A DNA stretch of 12,314 bases from Chitinophagaceae bacterium (GTDB taxonomy: Bacteria > Bacteroidota > Bacteroidia > Chitinophagales > Chitinophagaceae). Shown piece after piece: positions 1 to 8,833 of the stretch. The notes below the pieces were generated by a model. That model was not told where the DNA came from. It searched no databases and worked only from the letters and a program-made list of their open reading frames with translations. The stretch lies in the NCBI GenBank assembly GCA_947461645.1, contig CANHMN010000025.1:1-12314 (forward strand), written 5' to 3'. Position numbers and translations under genes: made by a program. Every line of letters begins with the position of its first letter. Position 1 is the stretch's first letter.

Positions 1-1176
1 CAAGAACTCAATAAAATTGGATATAAAGTTGAAAGAAGAGTTGCAGTTGGCGATAACAAAAAAAGCATTCTTGAAGCACTAGATCAAGAATCAGAAAGAT
101 CGGATGTGATTTTTATTACAGGCGGACTTGGTCCAACTGCGGACGATATTACCAAACCATTGCTGTGCGAATACTTTAATGGAAGTCTCACAGTACACCA
201 TGAAACACTTGAGCACATTACTACGCTTTTTGAAGTTCATTTCAAAAGGCCTCTCACACAGCGAAACATCAAACAAGCAGAAGTACCGGACAATTGTCAG
301 GTACTCTTCAATAAAAGAGGAACTGCACCCGGAATGTGGTTTGAAAAAAACGGGAAAATATACATCAGTTTACCCGGCGTTCCTTTTGAAATGAAAGGAC
401 TTATGGCTGATGTCGTTTTACCCAAATTACAAGTTGCCTATAACTTTCCGCCAATTCAACACCGAACATTGGTCACTTTTGGTATTGGAGAATCCGCGCT
501 TGCAGATCTTATTCAAGACTTTGAAACCGCGCTACCAACTAACCTAAAATTAGCCTATTTACCTAATCATGGTATTGTGAGATTGAGGCTATCCATCCAA
601 CATCAAACTAAGGCCTCAGACCAATCAACCATAGATTCTTTTTTTCAAGTGCTTAAAACAAAAGTCAAGGATTATATCATTGCAGAAGAAGACCTGACCA
701 TGGAAAAAATTGTTGGCAACTTGATGACCAACAACAATAAATCCCTTGCTGTTGCAGAAAGTTGCACCGGTGGTTATATGTCGCACTTGATAACTAGCAT
801 CCCAGGTTCATCCGATTGGTTTGTAGGAGGAATCATTGCCTATTCTAACGACATAAAAATCTCGGCCCTTGGAGTTAACCCTGAAAAAATAATAAACCAC
901 GGTGCTGTAAGCGAAGAAGTGGTGGTAGAAATGGTAACCGGATTACTGCAATCAACCTCCGCTGATTTTGGCATTGCAGCATCCGGCATCATGGGGCCAT
1001 CAGGTGGCACACCAGAAAAACCTTTGGGTACGGTTTGGGTTGCCGTAGGTGATAAAAACAATATCCAAACACAAAAATTTCATTTCAGATTTGACAGAGC
1101 AAAAAACATACAGGTTACAGCAATGAATGCCTTTAATTTGTTAAGAACGATGTTACTTAAAAACGATACAGCTTAA
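1..1176 (+). CDS. cinA: CinA-like protein, nicotinamide-nucleotide amidase (5' truncated)
   Basis: The reading frame is open from base 1, so the gene enters from the left. 391 residues are visible, and CinA is usually about 415, so roughly 25 N-terminal residues are missing. The N-terminal part is the COG1058 MoCF-like domain: GGLGPTADD at visible residues 41-49 and PGVPFEMK at 125-132. From about residue 235 the C-terminal PncC-type domain follows, with AESCTGG at 252-258 (Ser254 matches the proposed nucleophile of the amidase family) and ASGIMGPSGGTPEKPLGTVW from 327. In characterised family members PncC hydrolyses nicotinamide mononucleotide to nicotinate mononucleotide in the pyridine nucleotide salvage cycle, and the N-terminal domain has ADP-ribose pyrophosphatase activity. 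The protein should be cytosolic. The name comes from competence-linked regulation in Gram-positives, and nothing here shows a competence role. A GTG at 106 is internal and not the start. No terminator hairpin was seen between this gene and the next. Confidence 0.95.
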   Translation, partial: QELNKIGYKVERRVAVGDNKKSILEALDQESERSDVIFITGGLGPTADDITKPLLCEYFNGSLTVHHETLEHITTLFEVHFKRPLTQRNIKQAEVPDNCQVLFNKRGTAPGMWFEKNGKIYISLPGVPFEMKGLMADVVLPKLQVAYNFPPIQHRTLVTFGIGESALADLIQDFETALPTNLKLAYLPNHGIVRLRLSIQHQTKASDQSTIDSFFQVLKTKVKDYIIAEEDLTMEKIVGNLMTNNNKSLAVAESCTGGYMSHLITSIPGSSDWFVGGIIAYSNDIKISALGVNPEKIINHGAVSEEVVVEMVTGLLQSTSADFGIAASGIMGPSGGTPEKPLGTVWVAVGDKNNIQTQKFHFRFDRAKNIQVTAMNAFNLLRTMLLKNDTA

Positions 1177-1316
1177 GTGTTATCAAATAAAGTTGCTATT
1201 CTGTTAGTTGCTTTCTAAAAAACATCTACAACAAAAACAACAATAACCATCATTATCTCAAAGATTTAAAAAAAGTTGATTTTGTTTGATGTCGCCATTC
1301 AGCTGTATTTTTTGCT

Positions 1317-1324
1317 TACTTTTG
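1317..1324 (+). promoter_or_regulatory. Candidate -7 promoter element for the E2 gene
   Basis: TACTTTTG is an exact match to the Bacteroidota -7 consensus TAnnTTTG and ends 31 bases before the E2 start codon. The nearest upstream TTG (1286-1288) leaves a spacer of 28 bases, longer than the usual 17-23, so the -33 part is weak. The rest of the 179-base gap after cinA shows no hairpin or reading frame. Confidence 0.3.
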
Positions 1325-1355
1325 CCCTTATTTTAATAACATCATTAGTTCATTT

Positions 1356-2696
1356 ATGAGTTTAGTAGACCTCATCATGCCAAAGCTCGGCGAGAGCATC
1401 ATGGAAGCAACAATTTTAAGGTGGCATAAGCAACCAGGCGACAAAGTAGCCATGGATGAAACCATTCTTGATATCGCAACCGACAAAGTAGATAGCGAAG
1501 TTCCTTCTACAGCAGAAGGTGTAATTGAAGCTATACTTTATAAAGAAAATGATGTAGTTCCCATTGGAACTGTCATTGCTAAAATAAAAGTAGGTGCTGT
1601 TTCAGCTACATCAACCCCGACATCGGCTCCTGTAGCTGCTGTTGTTCCAAGTTCAGCTCCAGTTAAGACTGAAGAAATACCTTTTCAACCTTCTGTTCAA
1701 AACAATTCCAATCATGCTTCTACAGGTGCGGCAAGATTTTACTCTCCTCTTGTTCTAAATATCGCTCAAAGCGAAGGAATCAGCATGACCGAATTGGAAA
1801 CCGTTGCGGGCACAGGACAGGATGGTAGAGTATCGAAAAAAGATATCCTTGCTTATGTGAACAACAAAAAGAACAATCCTTCAATAGCTCAACCTGTTGT
1901 AGCCTCACAACCTGCTCCTACTCCGACTGTCACAACATCAACACCAACAACTAATACAGTTGCTTCAGCTCCAATTAGCTATTCTGGCAATGTAGAAATT
2001 ATTGAAATGGACAGAATGCGCAAGTTGATTGCTAAGCACATGGTTGATAGCAAAAAAACAAGTCCGCATGTCACAAGCTTTGCCGAATGCGATGTGACCA
2101 ATTTAGTTCTGTGGCGCGAAAAGATAAAAAAGGAATTCGAAAAAAGAGAAGGCGAAAAAATAACCTTCACTCCTTTGTTCATAGAAGCTATTGTAAAAAA
2201 CCTGAAAAAATATCCGCTTTTAAGCAGTTCTGTTGATGGCGATAATATCGTTGTTAAAAAGGATTTGAATATCGGAATGGCAACAGCTCTGCCAACCGGA
2301 AACCTGATTGTACCAGTTATTAAAAATGCTGATCAGCTGAATCTTGTTGGATTAACTAAGCAAGTAAACGGACTTGCAAATGCTGCAAGAAACAATAAAT
2401 TAAAACCTGATGATACCATGGGTGGCACTTTCACCCTAACCAATGTTGGAACTTTTGGAAGTATCATGGGAACGCCAATCATCAACCAACCTCAGGTAGC
2501 TATCATGGCTGTTGGAGCCATTAAAAAAAGACCTATGGTTATTGAGACAGAACAAGGCGACACCATTGGAATCCGCCATATGATGTACATTTCATTAAGC
2601 TACGACCACAGAATTATTGATGGCGCGATGGGATCTACTTTCCTGAACGCTGTTAGCAAAGAATTGGAGAACTTCGACAGCAATAGAAGCATCTGA
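1356..2696 (+). CDS. 2-oxo acid dehydrogenase complex E2 subunit (dihydrolipoamide acyltransferase)
   Basis: This 446-residue protein has the full E2 layout. The N-terminal lipoyl domain covers about residues 2-78, with DKVDSEVPS placing the lipoylated lysine at Lys44. A flexible Ala/Pro/Thr/Ser-rich linker follows (about 80-125). The peripheral subunit-binding domain is at about 128-168 (starts FYSPLVLNIA, contains GTGQDGRVSKKDIL). A second Pro/Thr linker runs to about 206, and the catalytic acyltransferase core fills the rest, with active-site SYDHRIIDG (His418, Asp422) near the C-terminus. E2 forms the cytosolic core of the complex and passes the acyl group from lipoyl-lysine to CoA. The DKVDSEVPS lipoyl motif resembles branched-chain or 2-oxoglutarate type E2s more than pyruvate type, but no E1 or E3 gene is visible to fix the substrate, so no symbol is given. 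The start is the first ATG before the lipoyl fold; no Shine-Dalgarno is seen. Confidence 0.95.
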   Translation: MSLVDLIMPKLGESIMEATILRWHKQPGDKVAMDETILDIATDKVDSEVPSTAEGVIEAILYKENDVVPIGTVIAKIKVGAVSATSTPTSAPVAAVVPSSAPVKTEEIPFQPSVQNNSNHASTGAARFYSPLVLNIAQSEGISMTELETVAGTGQDGRVSKKDILAYVNNKKNNPSIAQPVVASQPAPTPTVTTSTPTTNTVASAPISYSGNVEIIEMDRMRKLIAKHMVDSKKTSPHVTSFAECDVTNLVLWREKIKKEFEKREGEKITFTPLFIEAIVKNLKKYPLLSSSVDGDNIVVKKDLNIGMATALPTGNLIVPVIKNADQLNLVGLTKQVNGLANAARNNKLKPDDTMGGTFTLTNVGTFGSIMGTPIINQPQVAIMAVGAIKKRPMVIETEQGDTIGIRHMMYISLSYDHRIIDGAMGSTFLNAVSKELENFDSNRSI

Positions 2697-2742
2697 TAAA
2701 TAATAAACTAGGATAAATTTTATACCCTTAATTTATTACAAC

Positions 2743-2770
2743 AAAAAGTCCATCTTTAGATGGACTTTTT
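2743..2770. terminator. Bidirectional intrinsic terminator between E2 and symporter genes
   Basis: A perfect 12-bp inverted repeat (2743-2754 with 2759-2770, core AGTCCATC / GATGGACT) encloses a 4-base loop. An A-tract on the left and a T-tract on the right make it work in both directions. It sits between the convergent E2 gene (ends 2696) and symporter gene (ends 2793). Confidence 0.9.
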
Positions 2771-2792
2771 TACTTGGTTCGAAGAATTGTTT

Positions 2793-4073
2793 TTAGTGAT
2801 GTTCTTGATGTTCTAATGCTCCCTCCCATTTACTAACGGCAGCGGTTGCCAGCGCATTACCAAGCACATTGGTCATACTTCTTCCCATGTCACAGAAAGT
2901 ATCTATTGCAAGCACCAAACCAATGCCTTCAGGAGGAATACCAAACATGCTTCCTGTTGCCAAAACCACAACCAATGATGCTCTTGGAACACCAGCTATA
3001 CCTTTACTCGTCAGCATAAAAACAAGAAGCATCGCAATTTGCGTTCCCGGATGATCCGTAACAGCAGTAATATTGTAGGCTTGGGCAATAAACATACTTG
3101 CAAAAGTCATATACATCATACTGCCGTCAAGATTAAAAGAATAACCGAGTGGTAGTGTAAAAGAAACGATTTTATTGTTGCAGCCGAAGCGTTCCATTTC
3201 TTCCACTAATTTAGGAAATACCGCTTCACTGCATGCTGTATTGAAAGCAATAGCCATAGGACTCGACAAACGCTTAAGCAATACTTTCAGTCGGTGTTTT
3301 AAAATAAGGTAACCTACCAACAAAAGCACAATCCACAATACGACTAAACCAAGATAAAAGGAACCAATGTAATAAGCATAGGTTTTCAAAATACCTAAGC
3401 CTTTAATAGCGATTACACCAGTCATTGCGCCAAACACTCCTACAGGTGCAAGATTCATGATGTATGTTACCATTTTGAGCACTACATGCGACAAGGCATC
3501 CAAAGCATTAATGATGGGCTCTCCCTTTTTACCAATGGTTGTAAGAGCAACACCAAAAAAAACGGAAAAAACTACCAGCTGCAATATCTCGTTGGAGGCC
3601 ATTGCTTCCACAACACTTCTAGGGAAAACATGCTCAACAAATTTATCCAGTGAAAACTCTTTGGTTTTCCCAATGAGTTCATTGGCTCCATCCACATCTG
3701 CAGAAGCAATATTAATTCCAACGCCCGGCTTAGTTAATGTAACCAAAATCAACCCTAAGGTTAAGCTTACCAATGATGCAGTAATAAACCAAATCATGGC
3801 TTTACCTCCCACTCTACCTACTGTTTTAAGGTCTCCAAGTTTTGCTATACCAACAACCAATGTAGCAAAAACAAGAGGCGAAATTATCATCTGCACTAGC
3901 CTCAAAAACATAGTAGCTAAAAGCTTGATCTTTGGTGCAAAATCTTTAATGAAAGATTCGCTCGCATTTTCATGAATAAGGTATCCTAAAAATATACCTG
4001 CCAACATGGCCAACACGATGTACAGAGTAAGTCTGTTTGTTTTTTTGTTTTGAACCGTTGATGCAGTGTTCAT
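2793..4073 (-). CDS. Dicarboxylate/amino acid:cation symporter (DAACS/SLC1 family)
   Basis: This 426-residue inner-membrane protein has the typical glutamate/C4-dicarboxylate symporter length. The first helix is at about 17-34. Hairpin 1 carries AFNTACSEAVFP (276-287), close to the DctA form with Ser-Glu in place of the serine-rich SSSATLP type. The unwound helix 7 has NLDG (314-317). Hairpin 2 has SKGIAGVPR (ends at Arg364, where many homologues have Gly). Helix 8 has DMGRSMTNVLGN, with Asp395 and Arg398 in the positions that bind the amino group and side-chain carboxylate in GltPh, Asn402 conserved, and Asn406 where GltPh has the Na1 ligand Asp405. It should import a dicarboxylate or acidic amino acid with protons or sodium; the exact substrate and ion cannot be read from sequence. 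It is transcribed alone, divergent from the permease at 4227 and convergent with E2. No clear promoter motif was seen in its upstream gap. Confidence 0.93.
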   Translation of the reverse strand: MNTASTVQNKKTNRLTLYIVLAMLAGIFLGYLIHENASESFIKDFAPKIKLLATMFLRLVQMIISPLVFATLVVGIAKLGDLKTVGRVGGKAMIWFITASLVSLTLGLILVTLTKPGVGINIASADVDGANELIGKTKEFSLDKFVEHVFPRSVVEAMASNEILQLVVFSVFFGVALTTIGKKGEPIINALDALSHVVLKMVTYIMNLAPVGVFGAMTGVIAIKGLGILKTYAYYIGSFYLGLVVLWIVLLLVGYLILKHRLKVLLKRLSSPMAIAFNTACSEAVFPKLVEEMERFGCNNKIVSFTLPLGYSFNLDGSMMYMTFASMFIAQAYNITAVTDHPGTQIAMLLVFMLTSKGIAGVPRASLVVVLATGSMFGIPPEGIGLVLAIDTFCDMGRSMTNVLGNALATAAVSKWEGALEHQEHH

Positions 4074-4188
4074 GTTTGTTTTTTAGAATCGCAATGTAAT
4101 ATATTATTGCTAACGATGTGAAATTTGAAAAGAGATTTCGTTCTTGCAGCATGAACAAAAAAGTTGATGCAATAACCAAATAATTACT

Positions 4189-4196
4189 TATTTTCG
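4189..4196 (+). promoter_or_regulatory. Candidate -7 promoter element for the amino acid permease
   Basis: TATTTTCG matches TAnnTTTG at 7 of 8 positions. A TTG at 4164-4166 lies 22 bases upstream, within the usual spacer range, and the start codon follows at 4227. This is a weak pattern match in AT-rich DNA. Confidence 0.28.
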
Positions 4197-4226
4197 GAAA
4201 TCATGTTTAACCCAAATTCCAAATAA

Positions 4227-5762
4227 ATGAGTTTATTCGCAAAGAAACCATTGGATCAATTGCTGGCACAAGCAGCTGATTCTGAAAAAGGTTTAAAAAG
4301 AACACTAGGCGCAGGAAATCTAATTGCATTAGGCATCGGCGCTATCATTGGTGCCGGACTTTTTGTTAGAACAGCCGCCGCTGCGGGACAAGCAGCAGGT
4401 CCGGCAGTAACCCTCTCCTTTCTTATTGCAGCCGTAGGCTGCGCTTTTGCAGGATTATGTTATGCCGAGTTCGCTTCCATGATACCCATTGCAGGCAGTG
4501 CATATGCGTATAGTTATGTAACCATGGGAGAACTTGTTGCATGGATTATTGGTTGGGCTTTGATCATGGAATATGCTCTCGGAGCAGCAACCGTTAGTAT
4601 CGCCTGGAGTGAATACCTAAATAAGCTTCTAGGAGGAAGCATCCCTTATGAATGGTGCCACTCGCCTTTTGAGCAATTTACAGACAATGCAGGCGTTACC
4701 TATCAGGGTATCATGAACGCTCCTGCCTTGATTATTTTATTGTTGCTTACCATGTTGCTCATCAAAGGCACCCAAGAGAGCGCTATCGTAAATGCCATTA
4801 TTGTATTTGTAAAAGTAGCCATAGTATTGCTTTTCATCGCTATCGGATGGCAGTTCATCAATACAGGCAACCATTCTCCTTATATGATTCCTGAGGGAAC
4901 ACCACCAGTTGTTGATGGTGCAGGAAAAGAAGTAGCAAACTACTCCGGCTTCTTTAAACATGGCTGGGGTGGTGTACTGGGTGGCGCAGCCATCGTATTC
5001 TTTGCATTCATTGGCTTTGATGCTGTGAGCACTGCCGCCCAGGAAGCTAAAAATCCAAAACGCGATATGCCTATCGGCATTTTGGGTTCACTAGCTGTAT
5101 GTACCATCCTTTACATTTTATTCGGACACGTACTTACAGGAGTTGCTAATTGGAAAGATTTCGTAGATCCCGAAAAAGGTCGTGAGGCATCTGTAGCCTA
5201 TGCCATTTCAACTTACATGACAGGTTATGGTTGGCTTGCAAAAGGCGTTACCATAGCCATTCTTGCAGGTTTCAGTTCTGTAATATTGGTGATGCTGATG
5301 GGACAAAGTCGTGTATTCTATACCATGAGTAATGACGGATTAATTCCAAAAGCCTTTGGAGAGCTTCACCCTAAATATCGTACACCTTTCAAAGCCAATT
5401 GGATTCTTTTTGTGTTCGTTGGTTTGTTCGCAGCATTTGTGCCCGGACACGTTGCCGGCGACCTTACCAGCTTTGGCACATTGCTTGCTTTCGTTCTGGT
5501 AAGTATTGGTGTTTGGATTTTACGCATGAAAAGCCCCAATATTGAGCGCCCATTTAAAACCCCACTAGTTCCTATTGTTCCCATTTTAGGCGCAATCATA
5601 TGCTTGGCAATGATTGTTGCTATAGACACTTTTACGCTTAAGGCCGCTTTTCTGTGGATGGCAATTGGATTGGTAGTTTATTTTACATACAGTAAGAAAA
5701 GAAGTAAACTCAATAATCCCGGAGAAATATTGCCTCATGCTTCAGATTTCGAAAAGCAATAA
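4227..5762 (+). CDS. APC-superfamily amino acid permease (cationic amino acid transporter type)
   Basis: This 511-residue protein has about 12 hydrophobic segments, the usual size for the CAT branch of the APC superfamily (similar to Bacillus YfnA and bacterial CAT homologues). A short cytoplasmic N-terminus leads into LKRTLGAGNLIALGIGAIIG, with the helix-1 GAG motif (42-44) that binds the amino acid backbone in family structures. AEFASMIPIAGSAYAYSYV is the conserved helix 2-3 stretch. FFAFIGFDAVSTAAQEAKNP (258-277) is the helix-6 signature followed by the cytoplasmic EAxNPxR loop. The C-terminal end is basic and hydrophilic. It should take up amino acids across the inner membrane; substrate is not readable, and cationic amino acids are only the namesake of the group. 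It is a single-gene unit ending at a strong terminator. No Shine-Dalgarno precedes the ATG. Confidence 0.93.
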   Translation: MSLFAKKPLDQLLAQAADSEKGLKRTLGAGNLIALGIGAIIGAGLFVRTAAAAGQAAGPAVTLSFLIAAVGCAFAGLCYAEFASMIPIAGSAYAYSYVTMGELVAWIIGWALIMEYALGAATVSIAWSEYLNKLLGGSIPYEWCHSPFEQFTDNAGVTYQGIMNAPALIILLLLTMLLIKGTQESAIVNAIIVFVKVAIVLLFIAIGWQFINTGNHSPYMIPEGTPPVVDGAGKEVANYSGFFKHGWGGVLGGAAIVFFAFIGFDAVSTAAQEAKNPKRDMPIGILGSLAVCTILYILFGHVLTGVANWKDFVDPEKGREASVAYAISTYMTGYGWLAKGVTIAILAGFSSVILVMLMGQSRVFYTMSNDGLIPKAFGELHPKYRTPFKANWILFVFVGLFAAFVPGHVAGDLTSFGTLLAFVLVSIGVWILRMKSPNIERPFKTPLVPIVPILGAIICLAMIVAIDTFTLKAAFLWMAIGLVVYFTYSKKRSKLNNPGEILPHASDFEKQ

Positions 5763-5782
5763 GTAGATTATATTCTGATAAC

Positions 5783-5816
5783 AAAAAAGAGAGTCGATAC
5801 ACCGACTCTCTTTTTT
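5783..5816. terminator. Bidirectional intrinsic terminator between permease and GH92 genes
   Basis: A perfect 14-bp inverted repeat (5783-5796 with 5803-5816) has a 6-base loop (ATACAC), a GAGAGTCG/CGACTCTC core and A6/T6 flanks. It lies between the permease stop (5762) and the stop of the opposite-strand GH92 gene (5836), so it can end transcription from both sides. Confidence 0.93.
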
Positions 5817-5835
5817 GTTGCAATCAATTTTTATT

Positions 5836-8793
5836 TTATTTCACTACAATCTCATCTACAAAAATGATGGAGTCTCCCCCAGCTCCTTGATGCCATATAG
5901 GAAGCTTTCCATATTGCTCAGCAGTTACCCTTACATACCTTACTTTTTCAGCCTTGAATGTTGCTGCAACCTTTTTTACCTGAACGTTGAGGTCTTTTAT
6001 ATCCAAGAAATTACTGGCTTCATATACCTTGTGAAATTGTTTTCCATCTTCAGACAATTCAATGGAAACAGATTTAGGCATTACAACCCATGAGCGGGTA
6101 TCTTGTAAAAAAGTGATATTAACTTCAGAAACACGGTCTGTTTTTTTTAAATCAACTACAGCATCCAATCCCTGGTTTTGGTATCCCTGCCAATTACCCA
6201 TTCTCCAGTTGACTTGCCCATGTACTTCATCGACCAAGCCCGCAGCTCCGCCTGCCTCATAGGATTTCATGAACGAAGAATTAAGCTTCACCTCCCAGTT
6301 ATGTACTAATTTCTTGAAATTGGATTGCGTTGTGAAACTACATCTACCTGAAGCATCAAACGCAATGGCCCTTATCTCAGAAGTCGAATTAATTTTAAAA
6401 GGTCTTTGGTAAAGCTTACTTGAACGGGACGGCTCAGTTCCATCAGTAGTATAATAAATTGACACCTTTTTTTGAGGAGAATTGATTTCAATTTTTTGCT
6501 TTTTGCTAAATGTCATTCCTTTTTTTGCATGAATGATCGGGTTGATAACGATTTCACCTGTCGAATAGCTGGAAAGTGATTTTTCATCTGTTGCACCATT
6601 GAATGCGATAGAAGGTATACTGTCCATTGTAAAAGAAATCTTAATACAGTTAGACAATGTTTCAAAATCAATCAAGGGTTTTTTCCAATTAGACGTTTTA
6701 CCGGTCTCCCTTTCTGTAATTGATATTGATTTAAGATAACAATTCTCCCTTGTTCTGTTCGATGCTCTAAATTCAACGGCAAACCCTTTGTCGGATTTCA
6801 AAACAATGCTTTCAAATTGCGGACTTCCCCAATGAAATTGATTATTGGAAGGATTAACAGGGTAAAAACCAATAGCACTAAGAACATACCAGGCACTCAT
6901 TTGTCCGCAATCTTCATTGCCAATTAATCCATCTGGCCTGTTGGTATAAAATTCGTTCATGATTTTATCTAAAAGTTTCTGTGCCTTATATGGATTTGAA
7001 GTATAGTTGTATAAGTAGGCGATATGATGGCTGGGCTCATTCCCATGAGCATATTGTCCAATTAATCCGGTGATATCACTTTGCTCTCTTCCTGTAGTTT
7101 TGGAATCTGCTGAAAACAATTGATCAAGCTTTTCTTCCAATTTGTTCTTGCCTCCTGACATATTCAGGTAACCGTCAACGTCATGTGGAAAATAAAAGGA
7201 ATACTGCCAGCTGTTGGCTTCGGTGTAATGATTATTAACCTCTTTTGGATCAAAAGGAAAAATCCAATCACCATTTTTTCTTGGACGCATAAATCCTGTT
7301 GAATGATCGAATAAATTGCGGTAATTTTTAGAACGATTGAGGTAATCATCAGCAATATCTTGATGTCCGGTATGTTTTGCAAAAGAAGCAATACAATAAT
7401 CATCAAATGCATATTCAAGCGTTTTGCTTACGCTTTCATGCTCATCTTCCACATTGATCAATCCTTTTGAGTTGAATGCAGGCAAGCCATGCACACTCCT
7501 GTTTGAAGCATCCATCATAGCTTTGAGCGCAAGATTGACATCAAAATCACGAATACCTTTCCTGTAAGCATCGAGAATTACAGGCACACTATGAAAACCA
7601 ATCATGCAATCCGTTTCACAAGACGAAAGTTCCCAAACAGGCAATCGACCGGATTGTTCATATTGAACCAAAAATGTTTTGATGTAATCAAGCGTTCTTT
7701 TCTGATCTATAATGCTATATAAAGGATGAGCTGCCCTATATGTGTCCCAAAGTGAAAAAACAGAATAATATGTAAATCCTTCGGCTTTGTGTATTTGATT
7801 ATCTCTGCCTCTGTACATACTATCAACATCCATGTTTATAATGGGCACAATAGCAGTATGGTAAAGAGCCGTATAAAAAACTGTGAGCTTATCTTTATCT
7901 GAAGATGTTACTTCTATTTTAGAAAGCTCCTCATTCCATTTATTTTCGGCTTGCTTTACAACATCATCAAAACGTAAAGCATTTGCTTCTGCCCATAAAT
8001 TCTTTTTCGCACCTTCCACACTAACAGGCGACAAAGCTACTTTTACATATAGGTTATTGTTTTCAAGTACATCAAAAGAAAAGGATGCTTTGATGTCTTT
8101 AGAATCAGGAATTTCTGCTACATCAACCATTTTGTTGTTGCTTGAAATTTGAGCAGAAGAAAAAGGCTGAGAAAATTTAATGACAAAAAACACATATTGA
8201 TTTTCGGCCCAAGCCTTACTTCTGCGTAAGCCTGATACTGTAAAAGAATCCTCTATTTTCAATGAAGATTGAATCACCTCATCTCTGTGTTGCAAATCAA
8301 GTACAACATGCTTGTTTTGATTTTGGTTAAAATGATACTTGTGCCATCCTACCCTTTCGGATGCGGTTAGACTCACATCAATATCATCATCTAATAATTT
8401 CACCGCGTAAAAGCCAGGGCTTGCCCGTTCGGATTGATGATTGAAAAGCGATCCATACTCTTTATTATTGAAACTCACTTGGCCGTTTCCGGGCATAAGT
8501 AATATGTCTCCATAATCGCTACACCCGGTCCCGCTAAGATGAGTGTGGGTGAACCCAAAAATAAAGTTGTCGGAATAATGATAACCACTACAACCATCCC
8601 AACCCTCCAAACGGGTATCTGGACTAAGTTGCACCATGCCATGTGGAAGAATAGCGCCGGGATAGGTATGGCCATGGGCATCCGTTCCAATAAATGGATT
8701 AACAAATGCAGATAAATTTTTCTGTGCTGAAGCAACAAAGACAGAAAAAACAAATAAGAAAAATGCAAATGCTTTTTGATAAAATTGAATCAT
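5836..8793 (-). CDS. Secreted GH92 family alpha-mannosidase with CHB_HEX-like and F5/8C domains
   Basis: A 985-residue exported glycosidase. Residues 1-23 form a Sec signal peptide with probable cleavage after ASA (residue 23). There is no lipobox cysteine, so a soluble periplasmic or released protein is expected. The GH92 N-terminal domain opens with FVNPFIGTDAHGHTYPGAIL and carries FGFTHTHLSGTG. The (alpha/alpha)6 catalytic part has LWDTYRAAHP (Trp349-Asp350), GNEPSHH (Glu586, matching the catalytic acid position described for GH92) and GNEDCGQMSAW (Asp628). GH92 enzymes are calcium-dependent, inverting exo-alpha-mannosidases acting on N-glycans or other mannosides. About residues 752-822 form a chitobiase/hexosaminidase C-terminal-like module (YYTTDGTEPS, Asp784). 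About 835-985 form an F5/8 type C (discoidin) module, likely carbohydrate binding. The linkage cleaved cannot be told. No SusC/SusD or regulator gene is adjacent, and no T9SS sorting domain follows the discoidin fold. Confidence 0.95.
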   Translation of the reverse strand: MIQFYQKAFAFFLFVFSVFVASAQKNLSAFVNPFIGTDAHGHTYPGAILPHGMVQLSPDTRLEGWDGCSGYHYSDNFIFGFTHTHLSGTGCSDYGDILLMPGNGQVSFNNKEYGSLFNHQSERASPGFYAVKLLDDDIDVSLTASERVGWHKYHFNQNQNKHVVLDLQHRDEVIQSSLKIEDSFTVSGLRRSKAWAENQYVFFVIKFSQPFSSAQISSNNKMVDVAEIPDSKDIKASFSFDVLENNNLYVKVALSPVSVEGAKKNLWAEANALRFDDVVKQAENKWNEELSKIEVTSSDKDKLTVFYTALYHTAIVPIINMDVDSMYRGRDNQIHKAEGFTYYSVFSLWDTYRAAHPLYSIIDQKRTLDYIKTFLVQYEQSGRLPVWELSSCETDCMIGFHSVPVILDAYRKGIRDFDVNLALKAMMDASNRSVHGLPAFNSKGLINVEDEHESVSKTLEYAFDDYCIASFAKHTGHQDIADDYLNRSKNYRNLFDHSTGFMRPRKNGDWIFPFDPKEVNNHYTEANSWQYSFYFPHDVDGYLNMSGGKNKLEEKLDQLFSADSKTTGREQSDITGLIGQYAHGNEPSHHIAYLYNYTSNPYKAQKLLDKIMNEFYTNRPDGLIGNEDCGQMSAWYVLSAIGFYPVNPSNNQFHWGSPQFESIVLKSDKGFAVEFRASNRTRENCYLKSISITERETGKTSNWKKPLIDFETLSNCIKISFTMDSIPSIAFNGATDEKSLSSYSTGEIVINPIIHAKKGMTFSKKQKIEINSPQKKVSIYYTTDGTEPSRSSKLYQRPFKINSTSEIRAIAFDASGRCSFTTQSNFKKLVHNWEVKLNSSFMKSYEAGGAAGLVDEVHGQVNWRMGNWQGYQNQGLDAVVDLKKTDRVSEVNITFLQDTRSWVVMPKSVSIELSEDGKQFHKVYEASNFLDIKDLNVQVKKVAATFKAEKVRYVRVTAEQYGKLPIWHQGAGGDSIIFVDEIVVK

Positions 8794-8833
8794 GAATTAC
8801 AATTGTTGTTAACTGCAATAAAAATAAACATTT

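Noticed and set aside
3457..3975. 172-codon open frame on the plus strand inside the symporter gene
   Set aside because: It is antisense to a clearly conserved membrane transporter, has a low-complexity Ser/Thr/Pro-rich translation and no recognisable fold; it is a shadow of the real gene.
5815..6093. Plus-strand open frame of 92 codons after the permease terminator
   Set aside because: It starts at the foot of the terminator hairpin and overlaps the GH92 discoidin module in antisense; no family resemblance and Phe/Leu/Ser-rich shadow composition.
7883..8152. Plus-strand open frame inside the GH92 gene, Ser-rich
   Set aside because: Antisense to a well-conserved glycosidase with no domain or start signal; coding shadow.
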